From Amedibacterium intestinale (GTDB taxonomy: Bacteria; Bacillota_I; Bacilli_A; Erysipelotrichales; Erysipelotrichaceae), in the NCBI RefSeq assembly GCF_010537335.1, contig NZ_AP019711.1:124001-188000 (forward strand): a DNA stretch of 64,000 nt, given 5' to 3'. Made by a program: the position numbers and the translations under genes. The notes beneath the pieces were generated by a model. The model was given only the letters and a program-made list of their open reading frames with translations, searched no databases and was not told the origin of the DNA. Shown one piece after another: positions 9,517 to 17,872 of this stretch. Position 1 is the stretch's first letter. Each line of letters starts with the position of its first letter.

Positions 9517-9969
9517 TTACCTCTTTTCTTCTAACCTGCTTTTTAGCGGTTTATAATAATATCTTGAAACATAGACTTGTTTATGTGTGTTTTGAAACTG
9601 TACACTGCAATTGGAAGGTAACGATCGTGTTAGGGAATAAATACGCTTTATGTTTAAAATCGTAGATTTTGATACCCGCATGAAATAGCCGGGAAGTATT
9701 TCTTCCAGTTCATATAAGCGATATTTAATGGTATACATCTGATCGATTGTATGCGCAAGGATTTCTTTCCCATCCGTTTCAAAAAATAAAATGTCTTCCA
9801 GTGGCAGATAATACGAGCGATCACCTTGATAAAATACGATTGTCTGCTGGTATTTTGATAGATCATACAGTGTCTTTTGAATATCCAAAACCTTTTGGTT
9901 TAAGGAGTTCGCACGTATAATGATTTCTCCTTCCTGCAATTGCTCATCAAGTTCAATTTTGATTTTCAT
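9517..9969 (-). CDS. LytTR-domain DNA-binding regulator
   Basis: 150 residues without a receiver domain. The LytTR domain spans roughly residues 45-145 (YYLPLEDILFFETDGKEI, then GYFMRVSKSTILNIKRI). I choose the ATG at 9969 (MKIKIELDEQL), preceded by GGAAAGGAG. An in-frame ATG 66 nt upstream lacks a Shine-Dalgarno. It is the promoter-proximal gene, followed by the LiaF-like gene. Direct repeats 21 bp apart at 10034-10071 match the spacing LytTR proteins prefer, suggesting autoregulation. Confidence 0.9.
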   Translation of the reverse strand: MKIKIELDEQLQEGEIIIRANSLNQKVLDIQKTLYDLSKYQQTIVFYQGDRSYYLPLEDILFFETDGKEILAHTIDQMYTIKYRLYELEEILPGYFMRVSKSTILNIKRIYSLTRSLPSNCSVQFQNTHKQVYVSRYYYKPLKSRLEEKR

Positions 9970-10033
9970 AACGACTCCTTTCCCATGGCTATATCTAATC
10001 ATATTTAAAACAGAATGTAAATTGCTTATACGC

Positions 10034-10071
10034 AAGTGGTAAAAAATACAGGGTAAGTGGTAAAAAACAGG
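10034..10071 (-). repeat. 21-bp-spaced direct repeat, putative LytTR binding site
   Basis: AAGTGGTAAAAAA begins at 10034 and again at 10055, each followed by ACAGG. The 21-bp period is two helical turns, as in known LytTR/AgrA-type sites. It lies about 65-100 bp upstream of the LytTR start. Confidence 0.65.
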
Positions 10072-10121
10072 AAGGGAAATGAAAAGAAAAAGAGAAAAAG
10101 CGATTGCCTTTTCCCATAAAT

Positions 10122-11357
10122 TTATCTTGTTTGTTTAGATGATGAGATGTAGAAAGGAATAGCAGCAAGCTGGGCAAATACGGAAACAAAAATCATAGCA
10201 TAGATGTTTACATCGTATAAAACACCTAACAGCCAGCTTCCTAAAAACCAGAAGATACCAAAGCTGCATTCAAAAATTCCATAACCGCTGGCACGACTTG
10301 TTTTAGGAACCATATTGGTAACAGCGGCTTTTAAAATAGATTCCTGTGCTCCCATGCCGATGCCCCATAACGCAATGCCAAACAAAAGGGAAGAAGTGGA
10401 ATGGAAAGCAAAGATAAAAATAGCAAATGGTGCAGAAATCAAGGTGGATAATACTAAAATCTTTGTTCCTTTTTTATCGTATAAATAACCAAAGACAAGA
10501 GCTGCCACAGCATCTATGATCATGGCACCTGCATACAGCAATGGCAATGTTCCACTGTTTACAAGGGAAGTGGTTTCTGCTAGACCACTGGCAAGACTTC
10601 CAAATGTTTTTGATACATGCATAATAATGATAGAGTAATCAATAAATCCAAATGCAAACAAACTGATGCCTGCAATATAAAAGATGAATTCTTTCTTCAT
10701 TTTGAAAGGAATATATTCTTTTGGCTCTGGTTCGAAATGTTCTGGGTTTGGAAATTTGTGTTTGGTAAAAAACAGCAAAAGAATGGTAAGAAATCCAGGA
10801 ATCGCAAGAATCGCAAAACAGGTAGCATATTTTTCAAAAACAGTGCCTGTAGTTTTAAATAACATAACTAAGTACAATAATACCGGTCCTAAGAAAGCGC
10901 CAATTTGATCAAGTAATTCCTGAATACCAAAACTTTTTCCAGAACCTTCCTGTGATGCCGCAAAAGACATGATGGTATCTTTGGCTGGTTTTTTAATGGC
11001 TTTTCCCATTCTTTGAATAACAAGTAAAATAGAAGCCATGATCCACCCATGTTCCCCAACAAGTGCCAAAGCTGGTACCGCAAGAATATCCAATAGATAT
11101 CCAAGAATGGTCATTGGCCAGTATTTTTTGGTTTTATCAGTAATTTTTCCAAAAATATAACGCATGGAATAACCAATAAGTTCACCGAAACCGGATATAA
11201 AACCAATCATGCCGGCAGATGCCCCAAGCAAAGAAAGATAGGCTCCGCGAATACTGGATGCACCTTCATGTGTCATATCAGAAAATAAGCTGACAATTCC
11301 AAACAGCAAAATAAACAGCATTGCTTTTGATAAGTGCGATGTTTTCTTTTCTTTCAT
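10122..11357 (-). CDS. MFS transporter
   Basis: 411 residues with about 12 hydrophobic segments. The motif-A-like loop GYSMRYIFGKITDKTKKYWP sits between helices 2 and 3, and GYLYDKKGTK holds the equivalent position in the second half. The ATG at 11357 follows AAAGGAGTAA. The MarR gene directly upstream ends 4 nt before this start, so the pair is an operon and drug or metabolite efflux under MarR control is plausible. The substrate cannot be read from sequence. Confidence 0.9.
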   Translation of the reverse strand: MKEKKTSHLSKAMLFILLFGIVSLFSDMTHEGASSIRGAYLSLLGASAGMIGFISGFGELIGYSMRYIFGKITDKTKKYWPMTILGYLLDILAVPALALVGEHGWIMASILLVIQRMGKAIKKPAKDTIMSFAASQEGSGKSFGIQELLDQIGAFLGPVLLYLVMLFKTTGTVFEKYATCFAILAIPGFLTILLLFFTKHKFPNPEHFEPEPKEYIPFKMKKEFIFYIAGISLFAFGFIDYSIIIMHVSKTFGSLASGLAETTSLVNSGTLPLLYAGAMIIDAVAALVFGYLYDKKGTKILVLSTLISAPFAIFIFAFHSTSSLLFGIALWGIGMGAQESILKAAVTNMVPKTSRASGYGIFECSFGIFWFLGSWLLGVLYDVNIYAMIFVSVFAQLAAIPFYISSSKQTR

Positions 11358-11361
11358 GGTC

Positions 11362-11820
11362 TTACTCCTTTATTCTTTTTGATATTGTTTGAAAATCATT
11401 TTTGGATTCTTCTTTGCAACGCTGATATACAATATCCAGCAAAGATGCAAACTGTTTGTTTTCTTCTTCACTAAAGCCTTCACATAACCATTCATAAAAT
11501 ATGGTTTCGATGTGTGCTTTTGAGTTTTTTAAATGATTCGCTTTTTCGCTGGCATATAAAAGCTGACTTCGCTTATCTTGTGGATTTGGCTTTCGAATCA
11601 AATAGCCCTTTGTTTCAATATTGGAAACCAATCTTGCCCCGGCCCCTTTATCAATACCGAGTTTTCTACATACTTCCCCCTGCGTAATACCGGGATTTTT
11701 ACGTACCATATGAATAAAATCCAGTTCAGAACTTCCGATTCCCTCACGTTTTAAAGTGCGTACCGTAAATTTATTTACTTCACGTGCTATCTTTGTTATC
11801 TTACGCTTTGTGTGATCCAT
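11362..11820 (-). CDS. MarR family transcriptional regulator
   Basis: 152 residues with a winged helix: NPGITQGEVCRKLGIDKGAG recognition region, then the wing SNIETKGYLIRKPNPQDKRS. The ATG at 11820 follows AAGGAGG. It is the first gene of an operon with the MFS transporter. Two palindromic TGATATATCA boxes lie 18 and 38 nt upstream, so repression of its own promoter is expected. The ligand is unknown. Confidence 0.92.
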   Translation of the reverse strand: MDHTKRKITKIAREVNKFTVRTLKREGIGSSELDFIHMVRKNPGITQGEVCRKLGIDKGAGARLVSNIETKGYLIRKPNPQDKRSQLLYASEKANHLKNSKAHIETIFYEWLCEGFSEEENKQFASLLDIVYQRCKEESKNDFQTISKRIKE

Positions 11821-11836
11821 ATTTCCTCCTTAATGA

Positions 11837-11868
11837 TTGATATATCAACTAATTAGATGATATATCAA
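11837..11868 (-). promoter_or_regulatory. Tandem MarR operator boxes
   Basis: TTGATATATCAA at 11837-11848 and ATGATATATCAA at 11857-11868 are palindromes with 20-bp centre spacing, just upstream of the MarR gene. The AT-rich palindrome type fits MarR-family operators. Confidence 0.65.
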
Positions 11869-11887
11869 CTATTTGCTGCTGTCAATA

Positions 11888-11922
11888 GAAAAAGAGATAC
11901 GCTTACGTTTACGTACCTCTTA
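11888..11922 (-). terminator. Terminator of the coaBC-coaX operon
   Basis: On the minus strand AAGAGGTACG pairs with CGTATCTCTT (one G-T mismatch position), followed by a U-rich run directly after coaX. Confidence 0.75.
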
Positions 11923-12693
11923 TTTGCTGGAATTGTATTTTTCGTAAATATGTTTTAAACCTTTAAATGTTAAATCACGATCATATACATCAATATAATC
12001 GGTATTTTTATAAATGATTTTTCCTAATCCGCCAGTCGCGATAACACGCATTTTTACATTTAATTCTTCCTGAAATTTACGAATGATGTATTCGCTTTGT
12101 CCAATATAGCCATACACAAGTCCTGCCTGCATACTGGTAGGGGTATTTTTTGTCAGAATGGTTTTTGGTTTTTTGATTTCGATTTCTGGAAGCTTGGCAG
12201 CCTGTGACCACATGGCCTGTGCTCCGGTTTCAATGCCAAGGGTAATCACTCCAAATTCAAAGTTGCCTTTTTCATCGACATAATCAAACGTTGTCATTGT
12301 GCCAAAGTCAACAACAAGGCAGGGACCTCCATATTCATAAAAGGCACCTGCCGCATCAACGATACGATCAGATCCTACAGCTTTTGGATTTTCTGCTTTA
12401 ACAGAGATTCCAGTTTTAATACCGGGACCTACGACGATAGGTTCTTTATGCATGTATTTGCGAATCCCGTTTAAAAAGGAGTGCATGATTTTGGGAACGA
12501 CACTGGAAATGATGACATCTTTGATTTGATCATAAGATACTTTGGAGGATGTCAAAAAGTTCATGATCATAAAGCCATATTCGTCACTTGTTCGCTTCAT
12601 CTTGGTAGTCAGACGATAGTTTCCAATCAGTTTATCTCCTTTATAAATACCAACGGTGATATTTGTGTTTCCTATATCAATGACCATTAACAT
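11920..12693 (-). CDS. coaX: Type III pantothenate kinase
   Basis: 257 residues. It phosphorylates pantothenate, the first step of CoA synthesis. The ASKHA phosphate motif MLMVIDIGNTNITVG is at the N-terminus. GSDRIVDAAGAFYEYGGPC and LVVDFGTMTTFD are the conserved CoaX motifs, with catalytic Asp in DRIVDA. The start overlaps the end of coaBC (stop TAA at 12687-12689, start at 12693). Pairing it with coaBC puts two parts of the CoA pathway in one operon. Confidence 0.95.
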   Translation of the reverse strand: MLMVIDIGNTNITVGIYKGDKLIGNYRLTTKMKRTSDEYGFMIMNFLTSSKVSYDQIKDVIISSVVPKIMHSFLNGIRKYMHKEPIVVGPGIKTGISVKAENPKAVGSDRIVDAAGAFYEYGGPCLVVDFGTMTTFDYVDEKGNFEFGVITLGIETGAQAMWSQAAKLPEIEIKKPKTILTKNTPTSMQAGLVYGYIGQSEYIIRKFQEELNVKMRVIATGGLGKIIYKNTDYIDVYDRDLTFKGLKHIYEKYNSSK

Positions 12694-13901
12694 GAGACAG
12701 ATGTTCCTTTCCTGTTTTCTTGTATTTCCAGCATTCTCAACAATATGGTTTTTCCAAGTTCATATTTGCTCATTAAACCAAGTTCTTCTGTTCCATTTTC
12801 CTGTAATAAAACAGCTACATTGGTATCGCCTTGAAAACCGGCACCTTCTGTTTTCAGGTTGTTGGCTACGATCATATCGCAGTTTTTCTTTTTCCGTTTT
12901 TCCTCTGCATTTTCTACTAGATTTTCGGTTTCCATCGCAAATCCGCATAATACCTGCTGTGGCTTTTTGTGGGCACCGATATAGGCAAGAATATCTTCGT
13001 TTTTATGCAATGTCAATTCTAAGATATCTCCCTGTTTTTTGATTTTTTCATTGGAAATATGTTCTACACGATAATCGCCAACGGCTGCGGCCTTAATAAT
13101 AAAGTCTGCTTCTTCCATATGTTCTTTGATTGCCTGACTCATTTCATTTGCACTTGTGATAGAAATCTTGTTTACACCATAAGGGGTAGATAAAGAAACC
13201 GGACCACTTACCAGTGTGACTTCTGCGCCCATATTGGCAGCTGCTCTGGCAATCGCATATCCCATTTTCCCGGAAGAATGATTGGAGATAAAGCGAACCG
13301 GATCCATCGCTTCCTGTGTAGGTCCTGCACTGACAAGTACATGTTTTCCTTTTAATTCCGAAGATGCATGTAAAATATCTTCTATACGCTCTTCAATAAG
13401 CGCAATATCCTGCAGTTTTCCTTTTCCGCTGTCTCCACACGCTAAATATCCATCGGCAGAGTCGATAATTTCAAATCCAAACTCTTTGCATAACTTCAAA
13501 TTGTTTTGCGTGATGGGGTTTTCATACATATTTGTATTCATTGCCGGACAGATGACTTTTGGGCATGTTGCCGCAAGGAAAGTTGTTGTTAACATATCAT
13601 CCGCAAGCCCATGTACGATTTTTGCGATGACATTGGCTGTTGCCGGTACAATGACAAAAATATCTGCACGTTTGGCAATGGATACATGTTTTACACTTCG
13701 ATCTGCCACTTTTTCAAAAGTAGAAACCATGACATTGTGTTTTGTAAGAGATTCAAATGTCAAAGGGGCAATGAATTCTGTTGCATTCTTTGTCATGATT
13801 ACTTCTACGTCATATCCTTTTTTTATGAGGTTGCTGGTAAGCTGTGCAGCTTTAAATGCCGCAATGCCACCGGTAACACCCAATACAATTGTTTTTTTCA
13901 T
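12687..13901 (-). CDS. coaBC: Bifunctional phosphopantothenoylcysteine decarboxylase/synthetase
   Basis: 404 residues. The N-terminal flavoprotein decarboxylase (CoaC) begins KKTIVLGVTGGIAAFKAAQL, has the active-site region SIAKRADIFVIVPATANV, and PAMNTNMYENP with the conserved Asn. The C-terminal synthetase (CoaB) has LVSAGPTQEAMDPVRFISN and SSGKMGYAIARAA. It joins cysteine to 4'-phosphopantothenate and decarboxylates the product. The ATG at 13901 follows GAGAGGT. A GTG at 13910 falls inside that Shine-Dalgarno and is rejected. It is the first gene of the operon with coaX. Confidence 0.96.
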   Translation of the reverse strand: MKKTIVLGVTGGIAAFKAAQLTSNLIKKGYDVEVIMTKNATEFIAPLTFESLTKHNVMVSTFEKVADRSVKHVSIAKRADIFVIVPATANVIAKIVHGLADDMLTTTFLAATCPKVICPAMNTNMYENPITQNNLKLCKEFGFEIIDSADGYLACGDSGKGKLQDIALIEERIEDILHASSELKGKHVLVSAGPTQEAMDPVRFISNHSSGKMGYAIARAAANMGAEVTLVSGPVSLSTPYGVNKISITSANEMSQAIKEHMEEADFIIKAAAVGDYRVEHISNEKIKKQGDILELTLHKNEDILAYIGAHKKPQQVLCGFAMETENLVENAEEKRKKKNCDMIVANNLKTEGAGFQGDTNVAVLLQENGTEELGLMSKYELGKTILLRMLEIQENRKGTSVSC

Positions 13902-14074
13902 TTCCTGCACCTCTCATGTAGGATGTTTCCTAATATAATCTATATCATTATAACGCAATGTGAAAAACACGACAAGAAGTAGAATGTAAAAAATGAGAAA
14001 AAATTCACAAATAGAAAAGATATAAAAATTATGATTGTTTTGATTTATAATAAGGATAGAAAGAAGGTGTTTGC

Positions 14075-14953
14075 ATGCAAATACTAGAAGAGCGTTTTAT
14101 TTCAGAAATATTACCAAAAAGAAAAGAGGATTCTCATAAAGGGACTTATGGAAAATGTTTGATGATTGGAGGAAGCGCACGCATGCATGGGGCAATTACT
14201 TTATGTGCCAAAGCAGCGCTTCGAAGCGGTATTGGTACCTTGACTTTATTTGTACCTTCCTGCATACGTGAAATAATATCCATGAAGCTGGATGAGGCAA
14301 TGCTGATTCCTGCTCCTTGTAATGAAGAAGGCTATTTTTCCCTTGAGGCTACATCTCTTTTAGAAAAGGAACTGTCACAGTTTGAGTTTGTAGTCATAGG
14401 AAATGGAATTGGAAGAGGTATCGGGGCAAGAAAACTGCTGGAAACCGTTCTTTTTAGTCATCTTCCCTGTATTATTGATGGTGATGCCTTATATCTTCTA
14501 AAAGATTATAAACATCTTTTACACAGAGATGCTGCAGTCCTGTTAACACCACATCCCAAAGAACTTTCCTATCTAAGTGCCTATCCATTAGAAGAAATAA
14601 AAATTCATCGTGAACAAATTCTTGCTGCTTTCTGTGAAACATATCCCAATGTATGTATCATCGCTAAAGATGCAAAGACCATGATTGCGTATCAGAAAGA
14701 TTTCTTTCTTAATGTCATAGGCAATCATGGACTTGCGAAAGGGGGAAGTGGCGATGTGCTGTGTGGAATATGTGCAGGCTTATATGGACAAGGCAAAGAT
14801 ATGAAAACAAGTGCAATATGTGGGGTATATGTACATGCGAAAGCAGCAGATCTGTTAAAAGAAAGTATGTCTTGTACAAGCATGCTTCCAAGTGATGTTA
14901 TCGAAAAGTTATCCGATGTATTTTGCTTATTAGAAAAGAGGGAAAACGTATGA
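14075..14953 (+). CDS. nnrD: ADP-dependent (S)-NAD(P)H-hydrate dehydratase
   Basis: 292 residues of the ribokinase-like CARKD/NnrD family, which repairs hydrated NAD(P)H. Motifs are KGTYGKCLMIGGSARMHGA near residue 23, IDGDALYLL, LLTPHPKE and the nucleotide-binding GNHGLAKGGSGDVLCG. The epimerase half (NnrE) found fused in many bacteria is absent. The start follows AGAAGGTG. The last codons overlap the downstream phosphatase in an ATGA junction. Confidence 0.95.
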   Translation: MQILEERFISEILPKRKEDSHKGTYGKCLMIGGSARMHGAITLCAKAALRSGIGTLTLFVPSCIREIISMKLDEAMLIPAPCNEEGYFSLEATSLLEKELSQFEFVVIGNGIGRGIGARKLLETVLFSHLPCIIDGDALYLLKDYKHLLHRDAAVLLTPHPKELSYLSAYPLEEIKIHREQILAAFCETYPNVCIIAKDAKTMIAYQKDFFLNVIGNHGLAKGGSGDVLCGICAGLYGQGKDMKTSAICGVYVHAKAADLLKESMSCTSMLPSDVIEKLSDVFCLLEKRENV

Positions 14954-15861
14954 AAATTAGACAGGAGAATAAAAACATAATTTTTCATTCAGAAAAGAAG
15001 TATCAAATTTATAAGGAACAGGATACACATCCATTGTTTGAAGGTAGCGGGCAATGGAGTATAGAGGATAACGATCGTTTTGTGTATCGTATAGAAGAAG
15101 ATGGAAATACTCGATACTATGCAAATCCATTGCTGGAAAATACACATATTTTAAATTTTCGAGATATTGGGGGATATGAAACCCAAGATCATAAACAGGT
15201 ACGATATAACTGCTTTTATCGAAGTGGGGCAATTGTCAGCGATGAAGAAGGGCTTTCCTATATAAAACAGTTAAATATTCAATCTGTACTGGATTTTAGA
15301 AGTCATGGGGAAATGGAACATTTAAAAGATGCACAGCTTGGATGGGAGTATTATCCAATTGGGGCAATCAAAGAAATCGGAGAGTTACAGGGTAATTTTG
15401 ATTTTCAATCGCTTTTAGGACAAGTGAAACCAGAAGAATTAACATCCTATTTATTAAAAATCTATAAACAGCTTCCTTTTCATAATAATGCCTATAAGAA
15501 GATGTTTTCTTTGCTTCTGGAAGAAAAAGTGCCTTTGTTGTTTCATTGCAGTGCAGGAAAAGATCGAACAGGGGTGGCTTCTTATCTAATCTTAAAAACA
15601 CTTGGGGTAGATGAGAAAACCATCATGCAGGATTATCTTGCCAGCAATTTTTATCGTGCGAAGGAAAATAAACAGATAGGTGTAAAAGCAGGTGCATTAA
15701 AAGAGCAGGTTTTATACTTGATGATGGTACATGAAGAATGTTTACAGGCTAGTATGGATGAAATTAAAAAAAGATATCCTGATTTTAATACCTACCTGTT
15801 TAAAGAGTATGGTATTGATCAGGATAAACTAGAGTTTTTAAGAAAACGTTATTTATATTGA
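14950..15861 (+). CDS. Tyrosine-protein phosphatase family protein
   Basis: 303 residues. The catalytic P-loop is FHCSAGKDRTGVAS (CX5R) near residue 202. NFRDIGGYETQDH upstream is the conserved NLRDxGG-type motif of bacterial Y_phosphatase3 proteins. The ATG at 14950 overlaps the nnrD stop (ATGA), so the two are translationally coupled. The family includes phosphotyrosine, phosphoserine and phosphoinositide phosphatases, so the substrate is open. It ends 1 nt before the stop of the convergent hflX, with no terminator visible in between. Confidence 0.9.
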   Translation: MKIRQENKNIIFHSEKKYQIYKEQDTHPLFEGSGQWSIEDNDRFVYRIEEDGNTRYYANPLLENTHILNFRDIGGYETQDHKQVRYNCFYRSGAIVSDEEGLSYIKQLNIQSVLDFRSHGEMEHLKDAQLGWEYYPIGAIKEIGELQGNFDFQSLLGQVKPEELTSYLLKIYKQLPFHNNAYKKMFSLLLEEKVPLLFHCSAGKDRTGVASYLILKTLGVDEKTIMQDYLASNFYRAKENKQIGVKAGALKEQVLYLMMVHEECLQASMDEIKKRYPDFNTYLFKEYGIDQDKLEFLRKRYLY

Positions 15862-15862
15862 G

Positions 15863-17107
15863 TTATTCGGGAAATACTTTTTGAATAAAATCTTTATATT
15901 TCTTATAGATACGATCATTGATATACAGGCAGATGGAGATTCCTTCCTCTTCCTGTTTTTCTTTTAGAATATGGGCATGTTCTTTTAAATAAGAATAGAT
16001 GTTATATTGTGTATAAGGCAGAAACATTTCTACTTTTTTCTCAGGGAATAAGGTTTCTGTAATTTTTTGAATCAGGTAATCAACTTCTTTATCATCTTTT
16101 GCGCATAGATACAAATGATGATTCTGTATTTGCGGGTGTGTATACGAAGTTTTATCGCATTTGTTGTAGATAATAAGCATTGGAATATCAGCAGCACCAA
16201 TTTGACGCAAAGTATCCATGGTAATGTCGATATGCTGATTGTGCTGTTTGCTGGAAGCATCCACTACCTGTAACAGCAAATCTGCATAGCGGACTTCTTC
16301 TAATGTGGAATGAAAGGCTTTGATCAATTCATGTGGCAAATGGGATATAAAGCCAACCGTATCACTTAGTAAAAAAGAATGTCCGTGAGGAAGCTGGATT
16401 TGACGAATAGAGGTATCCAATGTCGCAAACAGCATGTCTTTCTCTAATACCTTTTTTTCTTCTTTTCCTTTGCAGTGTGTAAGAACACGATTTAAAATCG
16501 TAGATTTTCCTGCATTTGTATATCCTACAAGAGCAACTAAAGGAAGTGCATTTTTCTCTCTTGCCTTGCGCTGTGTTTTTCGCTGTGTCGCAAGTTTTTT
16601 TAATTCTCTGTCCACTTCACTGATACGCGATTTAATTCTTCTTCGATCCAGTTCCAATTGCTTTTCTCCAGAACCTTTGTTGAAGCCGCTGCCTCCCTGT
16701 CTTGATAGCTGGGTATTAGAACCAATTAATCTAGGCAGCATCTTTTTTAGCTGTGCACTTTCAATTTGCAGTTTGGCAGCAGGGGATTTGGCACGTCTTG
16801 AAAATATCGCAAGAATCAATTCACTTCGATCCATGACAGGTACATGAAAGAGTGCTTCCAGATTGCGTATTTGTAAAGGTGTTAAGTCCTGATGAAAAAT
16901 AATATATGATATATCGCTATCCTGTAAGGCTTCCTGTATTTCAAGACATTTTCCACTGCCGATATAGGTTTTTAATGTAATGGACTTTAAAAGCTGTGAG
17001 AAGATAGCTTCAATTTGAAAATCGCAGGCTTTTACAAGCTCTAGAAACTCTAGTTCTTCCTCTTCTTTTTTCTCTGTATCCGCAAAAACAACAAAAACTT
17101 TTTCCAT
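15863..17107 (-). CDS. hflX: Ribosome-associated GTPase HflX
   Basis: 414 residues. The N-terminal HflX domain includes IIFHQDLTPLQIRNLE and the conserved RQGGSGFNKGSGEKQLELDR linker, followed by a coiled-coil. The G-domain has G1 GYTNAGKSTILN, G3 DTVGFISHLPH and G4 YNKCDK. HflX binds the large ribosomal subunit and splits stalled ribosomes in stress. The start follows CAGGAG. It appears monocistronic. Confidence 0.95.
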   Translation of the reverse strand: MEKVFVVFADTEKKEEEELEFLELVKACDFQIEAIFSQLLKSITLKTYIGSGKCLEIQEALQDSDISYIIFHQDLTPLQIRNLEALFHVPVMDRSELILAIFSRRAKSPAAKLQIESAQLKKMLPRLIGSNTQLSRQGGSGFNKGSGEKQLELDRRRIKSRISEVDRELKKLATQRKTQRKAREKNALPLVALVGYTNAGKSTILNRVLTHCKGKEEKKVLEKDMLFATLDTSIRQIQLPHGHSFLLSDTVGFISHLPHELIKAFHSTLEEVRYADLLLQVVDASSKQHNQHIDITMDTLRQIGAADIPMLIIYNKCDKTSYTHPQIQNHHLYLCAKDDKEVDYLIQKITETLFPEKKVEMFLPYTQYNIYSYLKEHAHILKEKQEEEGISICLYINDRIYKKYKDFIQKVFPE

Positions 17108-17187
17108 TATTTATTCTCCTGATGCATGGTATATAACAAGCATTTTTTAGTATAACACAAATAAAATAAAGAATTACAGAAAATATT

Positions 17188-17238
17188 ATTGACCAAATGG
17201 TCAATAAAGCATACAATGAAATAGACCAGTTGGTCAAT
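17188..17238 (+). promoter_or_regulatory. Promoter with two TetR-type operators
   Basis: The -35 TTGACC (17190-17195) and -10 TACAAT (17212-17217) are 16 bp apart. Palindrome 1, ATTGACCAAATGGTCAAT at 17188-17205, covers the -35. Palindrome 2, GACCAGTTGGTC at 17224-17235, lies just after the likely transcription start. Their centres are 33 bp apart, about three turns, so two TetR dimers on one DNA face are possible. Confidence 0.8.
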
Positions 17239-17257
17239 AATTTAGAAGGTGGCTTAT

Positions 17258-17869
17258 TTGGAAAGAAAAGAACAAACAAAGCGAATGAAAGAAAAGATTA
17301 TTGAAAGTGCGATTTATGAGTTTAATGAACATGGATATGAAGAAGCATCGCTAAATCATGTTTGTAAGATAGGGAATATCTCGAAAGGGATTATTTATCA
17401 TTATTTCAAAGATAAAGATGAATTATATCTATCTTGTGTAAAGGTATGTTACGATACGCTTCTGCAATACTATACAGATTATGTAAATACGCTGAAAAAC
17501 GATATGGATATCAAAGGATTGATGGAAGTTCGAATGCAGTTTTTTAAAGAACATCCCAAGTTAAGAGGATTGTTTTTTCATTCAATTCTTCATACTCCCA
17601 ATCATTTGCTTGAAAAAGTAAATGAAGTAAAAAAAGATTTGAATGCATTTAATGCGAAGGTATATTGGGAATACTTAAAACATCTGGAATTAAGAGTTTC
17701 CAAGGAGGATGCGCTTATGTATCTGGATGTTTGTCAGAGTGCATATAATGAGTATTTCAGAAAACATTCATCAAACTGTGATGATTTAGAAAACATTATA
17801 GAACAGCATGAAAGCATGATTCCGCAATGGATTGATTTCATGCTTTATGGAATAGCAAAGGAGAGATAG
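17258..17869 (+). CDS. TetR/AcrR family transcriptional regulator
   Basis: 203 residues. The helix-turn-helix is in the N-terminus: YEFNEHGYEEASLNHVCKIG, then SKGIIYHYFKDKDELY. I choose the TTG at 17258, preceded by AGAAGGTGG. A GTG at 17249 lies inside that Shine-Dalgarno. The C-terminal half (residues 60-200) is an unassigned ligand domain. It is first in an operon with the antiporter/kinase-like fusion, which starts 3 nt after its stop. Two operator palindromes at the promoter suggest tight autorepression. Confidence 0.9.
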   Translation: MERKEQTKRMKEKIIESAIYEFNEHGYEEASLNHVCKIGNISKGIIYHYFKDKDELYLSCVKVCYDTLLQYYTDYVNTLKNDMDIKGLMEVRMQFFKEHPKLRGLFFHSILHTPNHLLEKVNEVKKDLNAFNAKVYWEYLKHLELRVSKEDALMYLDVCQSAYNEYFRKHSSNCDDLENIIEQHESMIPQWIDFMLYGIAKER

Positions 17870-17872
17870 TGT

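Noticed and set aside
10075-10121. Terminator after the MFS gene
   Set aside because: Only a 5-bp stem with a U/C-rich tail is visible, too weak to list as a terminator.
13282-13938. Long plus-strand frame of 218 codons over coaBC
   Set aside because: Antisense to coaBC, whose motifs are all intact. No start site or recognisable product.
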